The notes under the pieces were generated by a model that was not told where the DNA came from, did not search any database, and saw only the letters and a list, made by a program, of their open reading frames with translations. Position numbers and translations under genes: made by a program. From assembly GCA_041287865.1 (NCBI GenBank), contig JBGGMV010000115.1, positions 34,750 to 98,749 on the forward strand: a DNA stretch of 64,000 nt, in the 5' to 3' direction. Of the stretch, positions 56,916 through 64,000 are shown piece after piece (position 1 is the stretch's first letter; the number at the start of each line of letters is the position of its first letter). Origin of the DNA: JAPWJZ01 sp041287865 (GTDB lineage Bacteria; Pseudomonadota; Alphaproteobacteria; Micavibrionales; UBA2020).

Positions 56916-57560
56916 ATGAGCAAGCCCGATATCGAAGCCTTTGTGATGGATTTGAAATCCATCCACCTGACGCCTGAAAAAGGCACGCCCGCGATTGCCG
57001 AGGTGATCCAGAAGGACGGATTCTTCCCCAATGCGCGCCGCAGCAACGATTTCCGCATCCGCGCCAGCGTCTATGAAATGCTGAAAAAGGCGCAGGCCTC
57101 CCTGCCCGCCGGTTACCGTTTCATGGTGTTCGAAACCTATCGCGCCTTCCAGAAGCAGGAAAAATTGTGGGCGAATACCAACAAGCAGATGAAGGAACGC
57201 TATCCTGATTTAAGCGCGGATGAACTGTTCAAGCTTTGCGAAAACTTCACCGCCAACCCCTACGACGGTATCGGTTCCGGCCATATGGCGGGCTGCGCGA
57301 TTGACCTGACGCTCTGCGATGAAAGCGGCAAGGAATTCGCCATGGGCACCGCCATGCACGAAAAGAACGAGAAAACAAAAACCGAATGCGACGGCCTGAC
57401 GCCCGACGAAATCCGCCTGCGCGGAATTTTAAAGAAAGCGATGGAGGACGCAGGCTTCATCAACTACCCCGCCGAATGGTGGCATTACAGCTACGGCGAC
57501 CACCAGTGGGCATGGCTCACGGGGCGCAAGGAATGCATTTACGGGATCATCGATATTTGA
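56916..57560 (+). CDS. VanX/DdpX-type D-alanyl-D-alanine dipeptidase (M15D)
   Basis: A 214-residue zinc peptidase with no signal peptide, so probably cytosolic. The metal and catalytic set is complete: SGHMAGCAID (H123, D130) and AEWWH (E187, H190). The VFETYRAFQKQ segment with its arginine fits the family. It hydrolyses D-Ala-D-Ala or related dipeptides, possibly for cell-wall recycling. It lies 9 bases after the FecR gene, so they share a message. No vanA or vanH is present, so this is not a resistance cluster. It converges directly on the GNAT gene. Confidence 0.88.
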   Translation: MSKPDIEAFVMDLKSIHLTPEKGTPAIAEVIQKDGFFPNARRSNDFRIRASVYEMLKKAQASLPAGYRFMVFETYRAFQKQEKLWANTNKQMKERYPDLSADELFKLCENFTANPYDGIGSGHMAGCAIDLTLCDESGKEFAMGTAMHEKNEKTKTECDGLTPDEIRLRGILKKAMEDAGFINYPAEWWHYSYGDHQWAWLTGRKECIYGIIDI

Positions 57561-58385
57561 TTACGGCTTGGGCGCATCCGTCTTCGGCGCAGGCTTGGCG
57601 TCGGGCGCGGGTTTCTTCGTAATATCGTCCGCGTTTTCCCTGATCAGGAACATGGTATTGCCGCGTTCTTCCACCGCGCCGTAGAATTTTTCGGGGTAGA
57701 TGTGAAACAGCTCGCGTTTCGTGCCGCCGCCGTCGAGGTGCGCGTATTTGCTGTCGGCTTCGCCGACTTTCTCGCCGCCGCTATTCTTGGTGATATTGCT
57801 GACAGAGCGCACGTTATCGGGATCGGCCATGGTGAAAATGCGCTCGGAGCCTAAAACTTTAAAGGCATAGTCGGTCAGCGCGATGATGGCTTCCTTGCCA
57901 TAGCCATGCGCCTGCTGGTCGGAGGTGATGAAGATGCCGCGCTCGAACTGCAGCCCCGCCACGGCCGGCTGTGAATCAAACAATTCGACATAGCCCACGA
58001 CCTTGCCGCCCGCCTCGACCACGAATTCGTAGCTTTTGCGCGGGTCTTCGTACTGGCTCTGGATGCGTTCGATGATAAAACGCTCGACATCGTTCGCGCC
58101 TGTGCGCTTGGCCTTCGGGTCGCCTTTTTTCCGCGCGGTCTGCGGGAAAGCGGCGAAGAAGAAATCGTCGCGCAAAACGGTTTTGCGGTAGGCCTTGAAT
58201 TCAGGTAATTCGCGGATAGCGGCGCGCAATTCCTTGCGCAGCGGCGAGCGCGACGACATTAGCATCTTGATATCGTTTTTCAGGACATGTTCAAAAAGCG
58301 CAGGATGCTTGACGGCAAAATTCTGGCCGTCTTCATAGACGCCAAATTCCCGGTATTCGCACCGCTCTGAACTAAACTTGGTCAT
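57561..58385 (-). CDS. GNAT-family acetyltransferase
   Basis: A 274-residue protein resembling RimJ/RimL-type N-acetyltransferases. The acetyl-CoA-binding segment is FITSDQQAHGYGKEAIIALTDYAF. The RIFTMADPDNVRSVSNITKNSGGEKVG stretch is the usual asparagine-containing fourth motif. The substrate is unknown. About 100 N-terminal residues precede the core, longer than typical, and the C-terminus is a lysine/proline tail. Its promoter candidate (58427-58454) carries a palindrome in the spacer. Confidence 0.85.
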   Translation of the reverse strand: MTKFSSERCEYREFGVYEDGQNFAVKHPALFEHVLKNDIKMLMSSRSPLRKELRAAIRELPEFKAYRKTVLRDDFFFAAFPQTARKKGDPKAKRTGANDVERFIIERIQSQYEDPRKSYEFVVEAGGKVVGYVELFDSQPAVAGLQFERGIFITSDQQAHGYGKEAIIALTDYAFKVLGSERIFTMADPDNVRSVSNITKNSGGEKVGEADSKYAHLDGGGTKRELFHIYPEKFYGAVEERGNTMFLIRENADDITKKPAPDAKPAPKTDAPKP

Positions 58386-58426
58386 GTGGGTAAAAGCTCT
58401 CTATTATCCTGCAGCCCCAATGCTTT

Positions 58427-58454
58427 ACTATATCGAATTTACGTAAATATGCAA
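58427..58454 (-). promoter_or_regulatory. promoter of the GNAT gene with TTTACGTAAA palindrome
   Basis: On the minus strand TTGCAT (58449-58454) and TATAGT (58427-58432) are 16 bp apart. The spacer contains the perfect palindrome ATTTACGTAAAT (58437-58448). About 42 bp separate the -10 from the ATG. Confidence 0.45.
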
Positions 58455-58611
58455 GAGGGAATGCCTTAATTCACTGATATTGCATGATAATTTAATTTGC
58501 ACAGCTGTTTTATTGAAGAATCCCTTGCATTCACTGCCGTATAGGCGTTCAATCCGCGCCTTGCACCTTGATAACGCTGGTTATTCCGGTGCAAAACCAA
58601 TAACCGTTTGA

Positions 58612-58629
58612 TTTACATAAGTTTGTAAA
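58612..58629. promoter_or_regulatory. TTTACA-N6-TGTAAA inverted repeat
   Basis: An inverted repeat of 6 bp arms lies 43 bp before the second GNAT-type gene. It resembles the palindrome at 4269-4285. Function as an operator is inferred. Confidence 0.35.
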
Positions 58630-58671
58630 GTATCATCATTCACTAATAGCGGCATTACCGGGTGTAGAGAC

Positions 58672-59697
58672 ATGGCGAACATAAGAATTGAGTTCGAAAC
58701 CATCACCGACGAGAACTTCGACGGCCTTAAATCGCTCGTGATCGAGCAGGCGGCGCACCACGAAGCAAAATATGTGGGCGACGATAAGAAATTTGTGGCC
58801 GCGCTGAACGAGAAAAATCCCGCTGCGAAAATTTTAATGGCGCGCGACGACGATACGCAAGAGCCGCTCGGCTACATCCTCTACAACCATTACTACGGGC
58901 TGAAGGGGCAGGAATTCTATATCGAGGACATCGTTGTTTCCGGTAAGTTCCGCAGCCAGGGCACCGGCCTTGCGATGACCGAAGTGCTGAAAGACAAAGC
59001 ACGCGAAGATGGTGTTGATTCAATCGCCTGGACCGTGGCGGAGAACAACCCCGCCGCAGTGCGCTTTTACGAGAATAAAATGCACGCCTCGCACCTGCCC
59101 ACCGACGTTTATGACTGCGAATTCCTTTTCGTCATGCCGCAGAAAACCGATCCCGCGCTGAACGCGCGCAAGGCTGATGCCGCAGACCTCGACCTGCTGG
59201 ACAGCTATGTCGGCATCCTGCCCGGGTTGAGCGCCGATAAAATGAAGAATATCCGCAACGCCGCCGGCGCCGAACATGCCGCCGTATATATTGTCGAGGA
59301 TAGCTCCGGCACGCCGAAGGCCGTGGGTATCAGCAATATCAATTATTCCAGCTTCCGCACCGTGTACGGCTATAAATTCGAGATGCAGGAATTGACCGCC
59401 GATCAGGCTGAAGGCGTAGCGGCACTGAAAAAGCTCGCTGCCTTCGGCGCGGAACAAGGCAAAGCCGCCGGCAACACCGGCCATTTCAATGTCGCCATCG
59501 ACAATAAATCGAAGGCGCAGGTGGAGTTCATCGACGGCACCGATGCGCCCAAGCTGCAGATGACGACCGATCCGGCCTCTGTCTTTATGCTCTATGGCAT
59601 CGGCCGCGATATTATCTATGCACCGCAGGCGCAAAACGTGCAAAATCCTGCGCAGAAGAAAGACTCTGCTCCGCCGCCAAAAGCGCCGGGCTCTTAA
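58672..59697 (+). CDS. GNAT acetyltransferase, possibly two-domain
   Basis: A 341-residue protein. The N-terminal 160 residues are a clear GNAT domain, with acetyl-CoA loop FRSQGTGLAMTEVLKDKA and the AWTVAENNPAAVRFYE motif. Residues about 165-310 repeat a similar length and strand order (VYIVEDSSGTPKAVGISNI, EGVAALKKLAAFGAEQ) but lack a visible acetyl-CoA loop, suggesting a decayed second domain. The C-terminus is proline-rich. The substrate is unknown. The next gene (histone-deacetylase-like) begins 28 bases later; acetyltransferase and deacetylase neighbours may be a functional pair. Confidence 0.8.
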   Translation: MANIRIEFETITDENFDGLKSLVIEQAAHHEAKYVGDDKKFVAALNEKNPAAKILMARDDDTQEPLGYILYNHYYGLKGQEFYIEDIVVSGKFRSQGTGLAMTEVLKDKAREDGVDSIAWTVAENNPAAVRFYENKMHASHLPTDVYDCEFLFVMPQKTDPALNARKADAADLDLLDSYVGILPGLSADKMKNIRNAAGAEHAAVYIVEDSSGTPKAVGISNINYSSFRTVYGYKFEMQELTADQAEGVAALKKLAAFGAEQGKAAGNTGHFNVAIDNKSKAQVEFIDGTDAPKLQMTTDPASVFMLYGIGRDIIYAPQAQNVQNPAQKKDSAPPPKAPGS

Positions 59698-59725
59698 TTC
59701 AATAAATCATCCGGGGGGGGATACC

Positions 59726-60715
59726 GTGACCAAGACCGCAATTTATACCCATGCCGACTGCTTCCTGCACAATCCGGGCGAAGGCCATCCTGAATCGCCG
59801 ACGCGGTTGAAGGATATTCTCGACCTGCTGCAAAAAACCTATCCGAAAGAAGGCGGCGCGGTTGAGTGGAAAGAAGCACAGCTCGGCACCGATGCACAGG
59901 TGCTCTACTGCCATGACGCCGAATACCTTGCCCGCGTGAAGAAAATCGTCGGCGGGCTGGATGCCAAATCGGCCCCCGCCAATACCGATGTCGATACGCG
60001 CGTGTCCGAAGGATCTTTACGCGCCGCGATGCGCGGCGTGGGCGCGGCCTGTCAGGCGGTTGACGATGTTTACAACGGCAAGGTGCGCCGCGCTTTCTGC
60101 GCCGTGCGCCCGCCGGGTCACCATGCGCTGACCTCTACATCCATGGGTTTCTGCCTGTTCGGCAACGTGGCGATTGCGGCTTTCCATGCCTTACAAAAAC
60201 CCGATGTGAAACGCGTGGCGATCATCGATTTCGACGTTCACCACGGCAACGGCACGCAGGAACTGGTCGAAAAAGACCCGCGCATCCTGTTCTTCTCCAC
60301 GCACCAGAAACCGCTCTGGCCCTACCAGCCGGATTCAGAACCGGAAGTGCGCGGCGCCTCGGGCAACATCCGCAACTTCCCCGTCCCGGAACGCGCCGAC
60401 ACATCCGTGCATTACGATATCTGGAAGAAACATATCATCCCCGAGATCGAGGCCTTCAAGCCCGATTTCATCTTCCTCTCCGCCGGTTTCGATGCGCACC
60501 GCGACGATCCGCCGAAGGAAAACCTCTTCAACGACCCGCCCGGCCGCCAGATGCTGGTGGAAAAAGATTTCGACTGGATGACGCAACAATTGCTCGCCAC
60601 CGCCGAAAAATGCTGCAAGGGCCGGTTCGTATCAGTGCTGGAGGGCGGCTATAACACCAAAGTCCTCGCCAGCTGCTGCGTCTCGCACGTGAAAACCTTG
60701 GCGGAAGCGGCTTAA
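59726..60715 (+). CDS. histone deacetylase family amidohydrolase
   Basis: A 329-residue zinc enzyme that removes acetyl groups from lysines or small amines. The active-site motifs are RPPGHHAL (histidines 132-133), IIDFDVHHGNGTQ (zinc ligands) and SAGFDAHRDDP. The N-terminal GEGHPESPTRLKDIL is also typical. Acetylpolyamine or acetoin utilisation relatives cannot be separated by eye. GTG is the start, with GGGGGG before it. It is 28 bases after the GNAT gene and its stop overlaps that of the convergent methyltransferase gene. Confidence 0.92.
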   Translation: MTKTAIYTHADCFLHNPGEGHPESPTRLKDILDLLQKTYPKEGGAVEWKEAQLGTDAQVLYCHDAEYLARVKKIVGGLDAKSAPANTDVDTRVSEGSLRAAMRGVGAACQAVDDVYNGKVRRAFCAVRPPGHHALTSTSMGFCLFGNVAIAAFHALQKPDVKRVAIIDFDVHHGNGTQELVEKDPRILFFSTHQKPLWPYQPDSEPEVRGASGNIRNFPVPERADTSVHYDIWKKHIIPEIEAFKPDFIFLSAGFDAHRDDPPKENLFNDPPGRQMLVEKDFDWMTQQLLATAEKCCKGRFVSVLEGGYNTKVLASCCVSHVKTLAEAA

Positions 60716-61809
60716 GGCCGCGCCTCCAGTATCAGGTTGAACGGCGTCTGCGTCGCGCGGCGGAATTTCGTGAATCCGCCTTTCGTCACCACGATATCCT
60801 TCAATCGCCCCTCGCCCGCCTGCGCGCCCAGCGCGGGGCCGTTATGCGCCAGCGATGCGGGCACGCAGATGGTGGTGGAGGCCGCGTAGAAAATGCGCCC
60901 GACAGGATTCAGGTTATCCTCTACCTTGTCGCCCGCGAAGGGCTCGACGATCATCCATGTGCCATCTTTCTTCAGCGTTTCACGCACGTGTTTCGCTGCG
61001 CCCGCGGGGTCGCCCATGTCGTGCAGGCAGTCGAAATGGCAGACGAAATCATAGTCCTTGCCGGGGTAATCGGTCGATTTGGCAACCTCGAAACTCACGC
61101 GGTCGGCAACGCCCGCTTTTTTCGCGCGTTCCCGCGCGGCCTCGATCGAGGGCGCGTGGTAATCAAAGCCGATGAAGGTCGACTTCGGATAGGCCTGCGC
61201 CATCACGATGGTGGATGCGCCGAAGCCGCAGCCGATATCGGCCACTTTCGCGCCGGCCTTCAGTTTCGCCTCCACACCGTCAAGCGAGGGTATCCATTCC
61301 TGCACCAGATGCGCGGCATAGCCGGGGCGGAAGAAACGCTCGGTGCCTTCGAACAGGCGGTGGTCATGGTCGCACCAGTCGAGGCCCTTGCCGCTCTTGA
61401 AATTCTCGGTGATTTTCGGGATGGCGGCGAACATGGCCGCGGTGATCTGGAACGCGCCGGCAAAAAACGCAGGGCTGCCTTCCTGTGCCAGCGCGAAGGA
61501 CTGTTCAGGCGGCAGTGTATAAGTCTGCGTCTGCGGATCGTACTTGATATAGCCGCTGGCCGCCTGGTTGCCCAGCCATTCGCGGATATAGCGTTCGGTA
61601 GTATTGGTGCGCTTGGCCAGTTCGGCGGGCGTGACAGGCTTGCCGTCGGCCATCGCGCGGTAAAGCCCCAGCTTGTCCCCGATAATAACCATCACCGCCG
61701 TCGCCGTGCCGCCAAGATCGTTAATCAGCTGGCCCATGAATTCATTCAGCTTCGCCTCGTCGGGCGCTGCGAATTGGGCTTCGGGTTTTTTCTGGGGCTG
61801 TGCGGTCAT
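60712..61809 (-). CDS. SAM-dependent methyltransferase with winged-helix N-terminus
   Basis: A 365-residue protein. The N-terminal region (DKLGLYRAMADGKPVTPAEL, NTTERYIREWLGNQAASGYI) is a dimerisation/winged-helix domain like those of O-methyltransferases. The SAM site is VADIGCGFGAS, followed by FIGFDYHAPSIEAA and FDCLHDMGDP. It resembles small-molecule methyltransferases, with the substrate unknown. GGAGA lies 7 bases before the ATG at 61809, which is preferred over the longer reading. Confidence 0.85.
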   Translation of the reverse strand: MTAQPQKKPEAQFAAPDEAKLNEFMGQLINDLGGTATAVMVIIGDKLGLYRAMADGKPVTPAELAKRTNTTERYIREWLGNQAASGYIKYDPQTQTYTLPPEQSFALAQEGSPAFFAGAFQITAAMFAAIPKITENFKSGKGLDWCDHDHRLFEGTERFFRPGYAAHLVQEWIPSLDGVEAKLKAGAKVADIGCGFGASTIVMAQAYPKSTFIGFDYHAPSIEAARERAKKAGVADRVSFEVAKSTDYPGKDYDFVCHFDCLHDMGDPAGAAKHVRETLKKDGTWMIVEPFAGDKVEDNLNPVGRIFYAASTTICVPASLAHNGPALGAQAGEGRLKDIVVTKGGFTKFRRATQTPFNLILEARP

Positions 61810-62118
61810 GGGGGTTCTCCGTTTTATAAATTGATGAAACGATTTCGGGACAATGGCAGAAATGGTTACATGGCCCGCCGAAAAGGGCAATGCGGCCTGC
61901 CGCATAGGTTGCAAAAGACGGTTGAACCCTTAAATTATATTAAATAAAATCAAATAGATAATTACACCCCTCTTGTGTATTATGTAAAATAATGTATAAT
62001 CATATGCAAGCCGAGTGTTATACGGACAGCGCGGTTTTCCATCAGGAAATTGTTTCTCGCCTGTCGCCTAGCCCACCACTCCCAAAACAACCACAAATGA
62101 TTTTTTGGAGGTTGTAAC
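61810..62118. promoter_or_regulatory. 309-bp intergenic region with a promoter for the ankyrin-like gene
   Basis: TTGTGT (61973-61978) and TATAAT (61995-62000) are 16 bp apart on the plus strand, about 120 bp before the ATG. The region is AT-rich, with TATATTAAATAAAATC-type stretches on its left. No gene is visible. Confidence 0.45.
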
Positions 62119-62907
62119 ATGGCTAAAAAACCCAGCACCGATTTCAACGCAACGAAACTGGCTTCACAGCTTAAAAAACTGGATGACGAAAAGTTTTTCG
62201 ACCGCATGATGCGCGAATATCCCCTCGACGCCGATACAAAACGCATGGAAGTCGCGATCAAGGTCATGGCAAAGCGCTTCCCCAAGCTTTCCAAGGCCGA
62301 CCAGCTGACCTGGGCGCTCGACACCGCTGTCGAAAACAACAACACGCAGATGATCGACTTCCTGCTGACAAAGGGCGCGAAGATCGACGGCACCGCCTCC
62401 GCCTATATGCCGGGGCTGCTGGGCAACGCGCGCTATACCCCCGTTGCGACGGCGATCCAGAGCGGCACGGCAGAAACGCTGAAGCATCTTTTCAACAAGG
62501 GCGCCGCGCCCGATCCCAAGGACAATTCATTCCTTTTCAACGCGGCCTACATGAGACGATCGCTGGAAAAGACGCGCATCCTGCTGGATGCCGGCACGAA
62601 GAGCGGCGCGGGAAGGGCCGTCTACGGCGTGCTGCGCGTCCACCGCAAGACAGAGATAGCGCGCGAGATCCTCGAAAGAACCGGCTTTGATGTGAACACA
62701 AATAACGGCGAGCTTGTGCGCTCTGCCGTGCTGGGCGTTCAAAGGGGAGATGAAGGGCCGGACGGGCCGGTGATCTCGCTGCTGCGTTCCAAGGGTGCCG
62801 ATTTCGAAGCCGTGGCCAAGCGCCTTGAAAAAGAAGAAGCCCTTTGCGGCATCACAGACTCGGCGACAGCGAAACTGGCCCGCAGCCTTGCCGCACCCAA
62901 GCTTTAA
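62119..62907 (+). CDS. ankyrin-repeat-like protein
   Basis: A 262-residue cytosolic-looking protein. Units such as ALDTAVENNNTQMIDFLLTKGAKID, PVATAIQSGTAETLKHLFNKGAAPDP and FNAAYMRRSLEKTRILLDAGT fit ankyrin repeats, with about five units, the last ones diverged. The first 60 residues are basic and helical. Ankyrin arrays bind other proteins; the target is unknown. GGAGG lies 8 bases before the ATG. It is convergent with the 78-residue gene. Confidence 0.75.
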   Translation: MAKKPSTDFNATKLASQLKKLDDEKFFDRMMREYPLDADTKRMEVAIKVMAKRFPKLSKADQLTWALDTAVENNNTQMIDFLLTKGAKIDGTASAYMPGLLGNARYTPVATAIQSGTAETLKHLFNKGAAPDPKDNSFLFNAAYMRRSLEKTRILLDAGTKSGAGRAVYGVLRVHRKTEIAREILERTGFDVNTNNGELVRSAVLGVQRGDEGPDGPVISLLRSKGADFEAVAKRLEKEEALCGITDSATAKLARSLAAPKL

Positions 62908-62925
62908 TCCCGCGCTCCGCGCAGG

Positions 62926-63162
62926 TTAGTCTTTATCGGGGAAAACCACGGTCACGCCGCGCTTCTTGAAGTAGGACTGCATCATCTTGCGGCCCTGGCG
63001 GTTGTTCTGCACCAGTTTGGCGGGATCGACCACGGCTTCTTTCTTGCCGGCGGCTACCAGCGCGGCCTTCAGCGCCGTAATATGCGTGTCGATATCGAGG
63101 TTATCATCGCGTAAGGATTGATACACGTTTTCGAGCGCCTGTTCGAGGCTGAGGGCGGTCAT
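62926..63162 (-). CDS. small hypothetical protein, 78 aa
   Basis: I do not recognise the family. It has no signal or membrane segment. Two predicted helices (EQALENVYQSLRDDN, THITALKAALVAAG) are followed by a basic segment (NNRQGRKMMQSYFKKRG) that could bind nucleic acid. Its ATG overlaps the stop of the upstream M20-type peptidase gene by four bases (ATGA), so it is coupled to it. Confidence 0.6.
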   Translation of the reverse strand: MTALSLEQALENVYQSLRDDNLDIDTHITALKAALVAAGKKEAVVDPAKLVQNNRQGRKMMQSYFKKRGVTVVFPDKD

Positions 63163-64000
63163 GGCGTTTTATTCTCCGGTTTGATGGTCGGTGTTACAGG
63201 CGCAGGCTTCAGCTGCGTTTCCACCAGTTTTATCCAGTATGACGCGCCGGTTTCAAGCGTCGCATCGTTGAAATTGAAGGTCGGGCTGTGCAGCGTGCCC
63301 TTGGGCGACACGCCGTCCCACTGGCCAAGGGCGATATAGGCGCCGGGGATGCGCTGCGCGAAGAAGGAGAAATCCTCCCCCGCCATGGTGCGGGCGAAGG
63401 GGCGCACGTTGTTCTTGCCCAGCACGGCCTCTGCCGCCGCGCGCGCGTTTGCCGTCTGGTCGTTGCTGTTGAAGACGGAAGGATAACCGCGCTTGTATTC
63501 CACTTCCACCGTCGCGCCGTATTGCTTGGCGATGCGCTCGGCCGTTTCCTTGATGCCGCGCTCCAGCTTCTCTTGGGTTTCAGCGCCGAAGGTGCGCACC
63601 GTGCCGGACATCTCGATCTTTTCCGGCATTACGTTCATGGCCTCGCCGCCGTGCAGCATGGTGACGGCCAGAACCGCGCCCTCGCCCGCAGGCGCGGCAG
63701 CGTCGCGCATTTTGTGCAGCTCGGCCACAATTTCGGCGGCCATTTTGATGGCGTCGATATTATCGGCGGGATAGGCCGCATGGCCGCCCTTGCCCTTCAG
63801 GCGAATTGTAAAGTTATCGCTGGCGGCCGTGATATTGCCTTCGGATACCGCGATCTCGCCGGCCTTCATGCCAGGCCAGGCGTGCATGCCGTAGATACCG
63901 TCGCATTTCACGATATCGAACAACCCATCGTCGATCATCGCCTTCGCGCCCGCACCGCCCTCTTCGGCGGGCTGGAAGATGAAATAGACCGTGCCTTCGA
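63159..64000 (-). CDS. M20D amidohydrolase/peptidase (partial)
   Basis: The N-terminal part lies beyond the right edge; about 280 residues are present. FQPAEEGGAGAKAM has the glutamate metal ligand of the family. HAWPGMKAGEI, the dimerisation-domain start KGKGGHAAYP and AGEDFSFFAQRIPGAYIALG near the end are typical. The group includes aminoacylases and indole-3-acetyl or N-acyl amino acid hydrolases; the substrate cannot be told. The C-terminal tail (KPAPVTPTIKPENKTP) is extra. Its stop overlaps the start of the 78-residue gene. Confidence 0.9.
   Translation of the reverse strand, partial: EGTVYFIFQPAEEGGAGAKAMIDDGLFDIVKCDGIYGMHAWPGMKAGEIAVSEGNITAASDNFTIRLKGKGGHAAYPADNIDAIKMAAEIVAELHKMRDAAAPAGEGAVLAVTMLHGGEAMNVMPEKIEMSGTVRTFGAETQEKLERGIKETAERIAKQYGATVEVEYKRGYPSVFNSNDQTANARAAAEAVLGKNNVRPFARTMAGEDFSFFAQRIPGAYIALGQWDGVSPKGTLHSPTFNFNDATLETGASYWIKLVETQLKPAPVTPTIKPENKTP

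Noticed and set aside
56916..57560. Vancomycin-resistance cluster suggested by the VanX-like gene
   Set aside because: No D-lactate dehydrogenase or D-Ala-D-Lac ligase is nearby; such dipeptidases also occur in ordinary wall recycling.

Overview
The window is a stretch of chromosome from a GC-rich Gram-negative bacterium, most likely an alphaproteobacterium. Pointers are a BcsS-type partner next to a cellulose-synthase-like gene, a type 4-like uracil-DNA glycosylase without the usual cluster cysteines, an ETF-ubiquinone oxidoreductase, and many small secreted proteins with SEL1, TPR, FecR or LprI-like domains. I cannot name the genus. About 47 protein genes fill it densely. I found no rRNA or tRNA genes, CRISPR array, transposase or phage module. 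The first gene (GMC dehydrogenase large subunit) and the last (M20 peptidase) run off the ends.

Layout. 1-6 kb: a GMC-type dehydrogenase pair (Tat-exported small subunit plus FAD subunit), bcsS and bcsA, an orphan small gene, sodC and ndk. 6-17 kb: alaS, SEL1-repeat proteins, an IMPase/HisN-like phosphatase, a CreA-like protein, an isoprenylcysteine-methyltransferase-like membrane protein, a soluble lytic transglycosylase and a uracil-DNA glycosylase. 17.5-26.6 kb: one giant RTX-like gene (3021 codons, 35 tandem units of about 82 residues) ending in a type I secretion-like C-terminus and a clear terminator. 26.6-36.9 kb: ETF-QO, an FAD-linked oxidase with an unusual C-terminal half, a lipase-like hydrolase, a TPR protein, two cysteine-rich secreted paralogues, ispE and a divergent adenylosuccinate-synthetase homologue.

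36.9-51.1 kb is the most unusual part. It holds a tandem pair of von Willebrand A (VWA) proteins, a translationally coupled pair of secreted HExxH proteins, an LprI-like protein and a hybrid histidine kinase. It then has a tight four-gene operon, read leftwards: a CobT-like VWA protein, a CobS/MoxR-like AAA+ ATPase, a 99-residue protein and a leucine-rich-repeat protein. The VWA pair and this operon have near-identical candidate promoters (TTGACT, 17 bp, TATAMA), so they may be parts of one uncharacterised ATPase/VWA machine.

51.2-64 kb is rich in cell-envelope functions: DUF2939 and DUF1287 proteins, a class A penicillin-binding protein, a FecR-domain protein and a VanX-type D,D-dipeptidase. 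These are followed by two GNAT proteins, a histone-deacetylase-like hydrolase, a SAM methyltransferase, an ankyrin-like protein and an M20 peptidase.

Several genes start at GTG or TTG. Three have convincing N-termini that reach upstream of any ATG, GTG or TTG, which suggests CTG starts. Function calls rest on motifs read by eye; no database search was possible.
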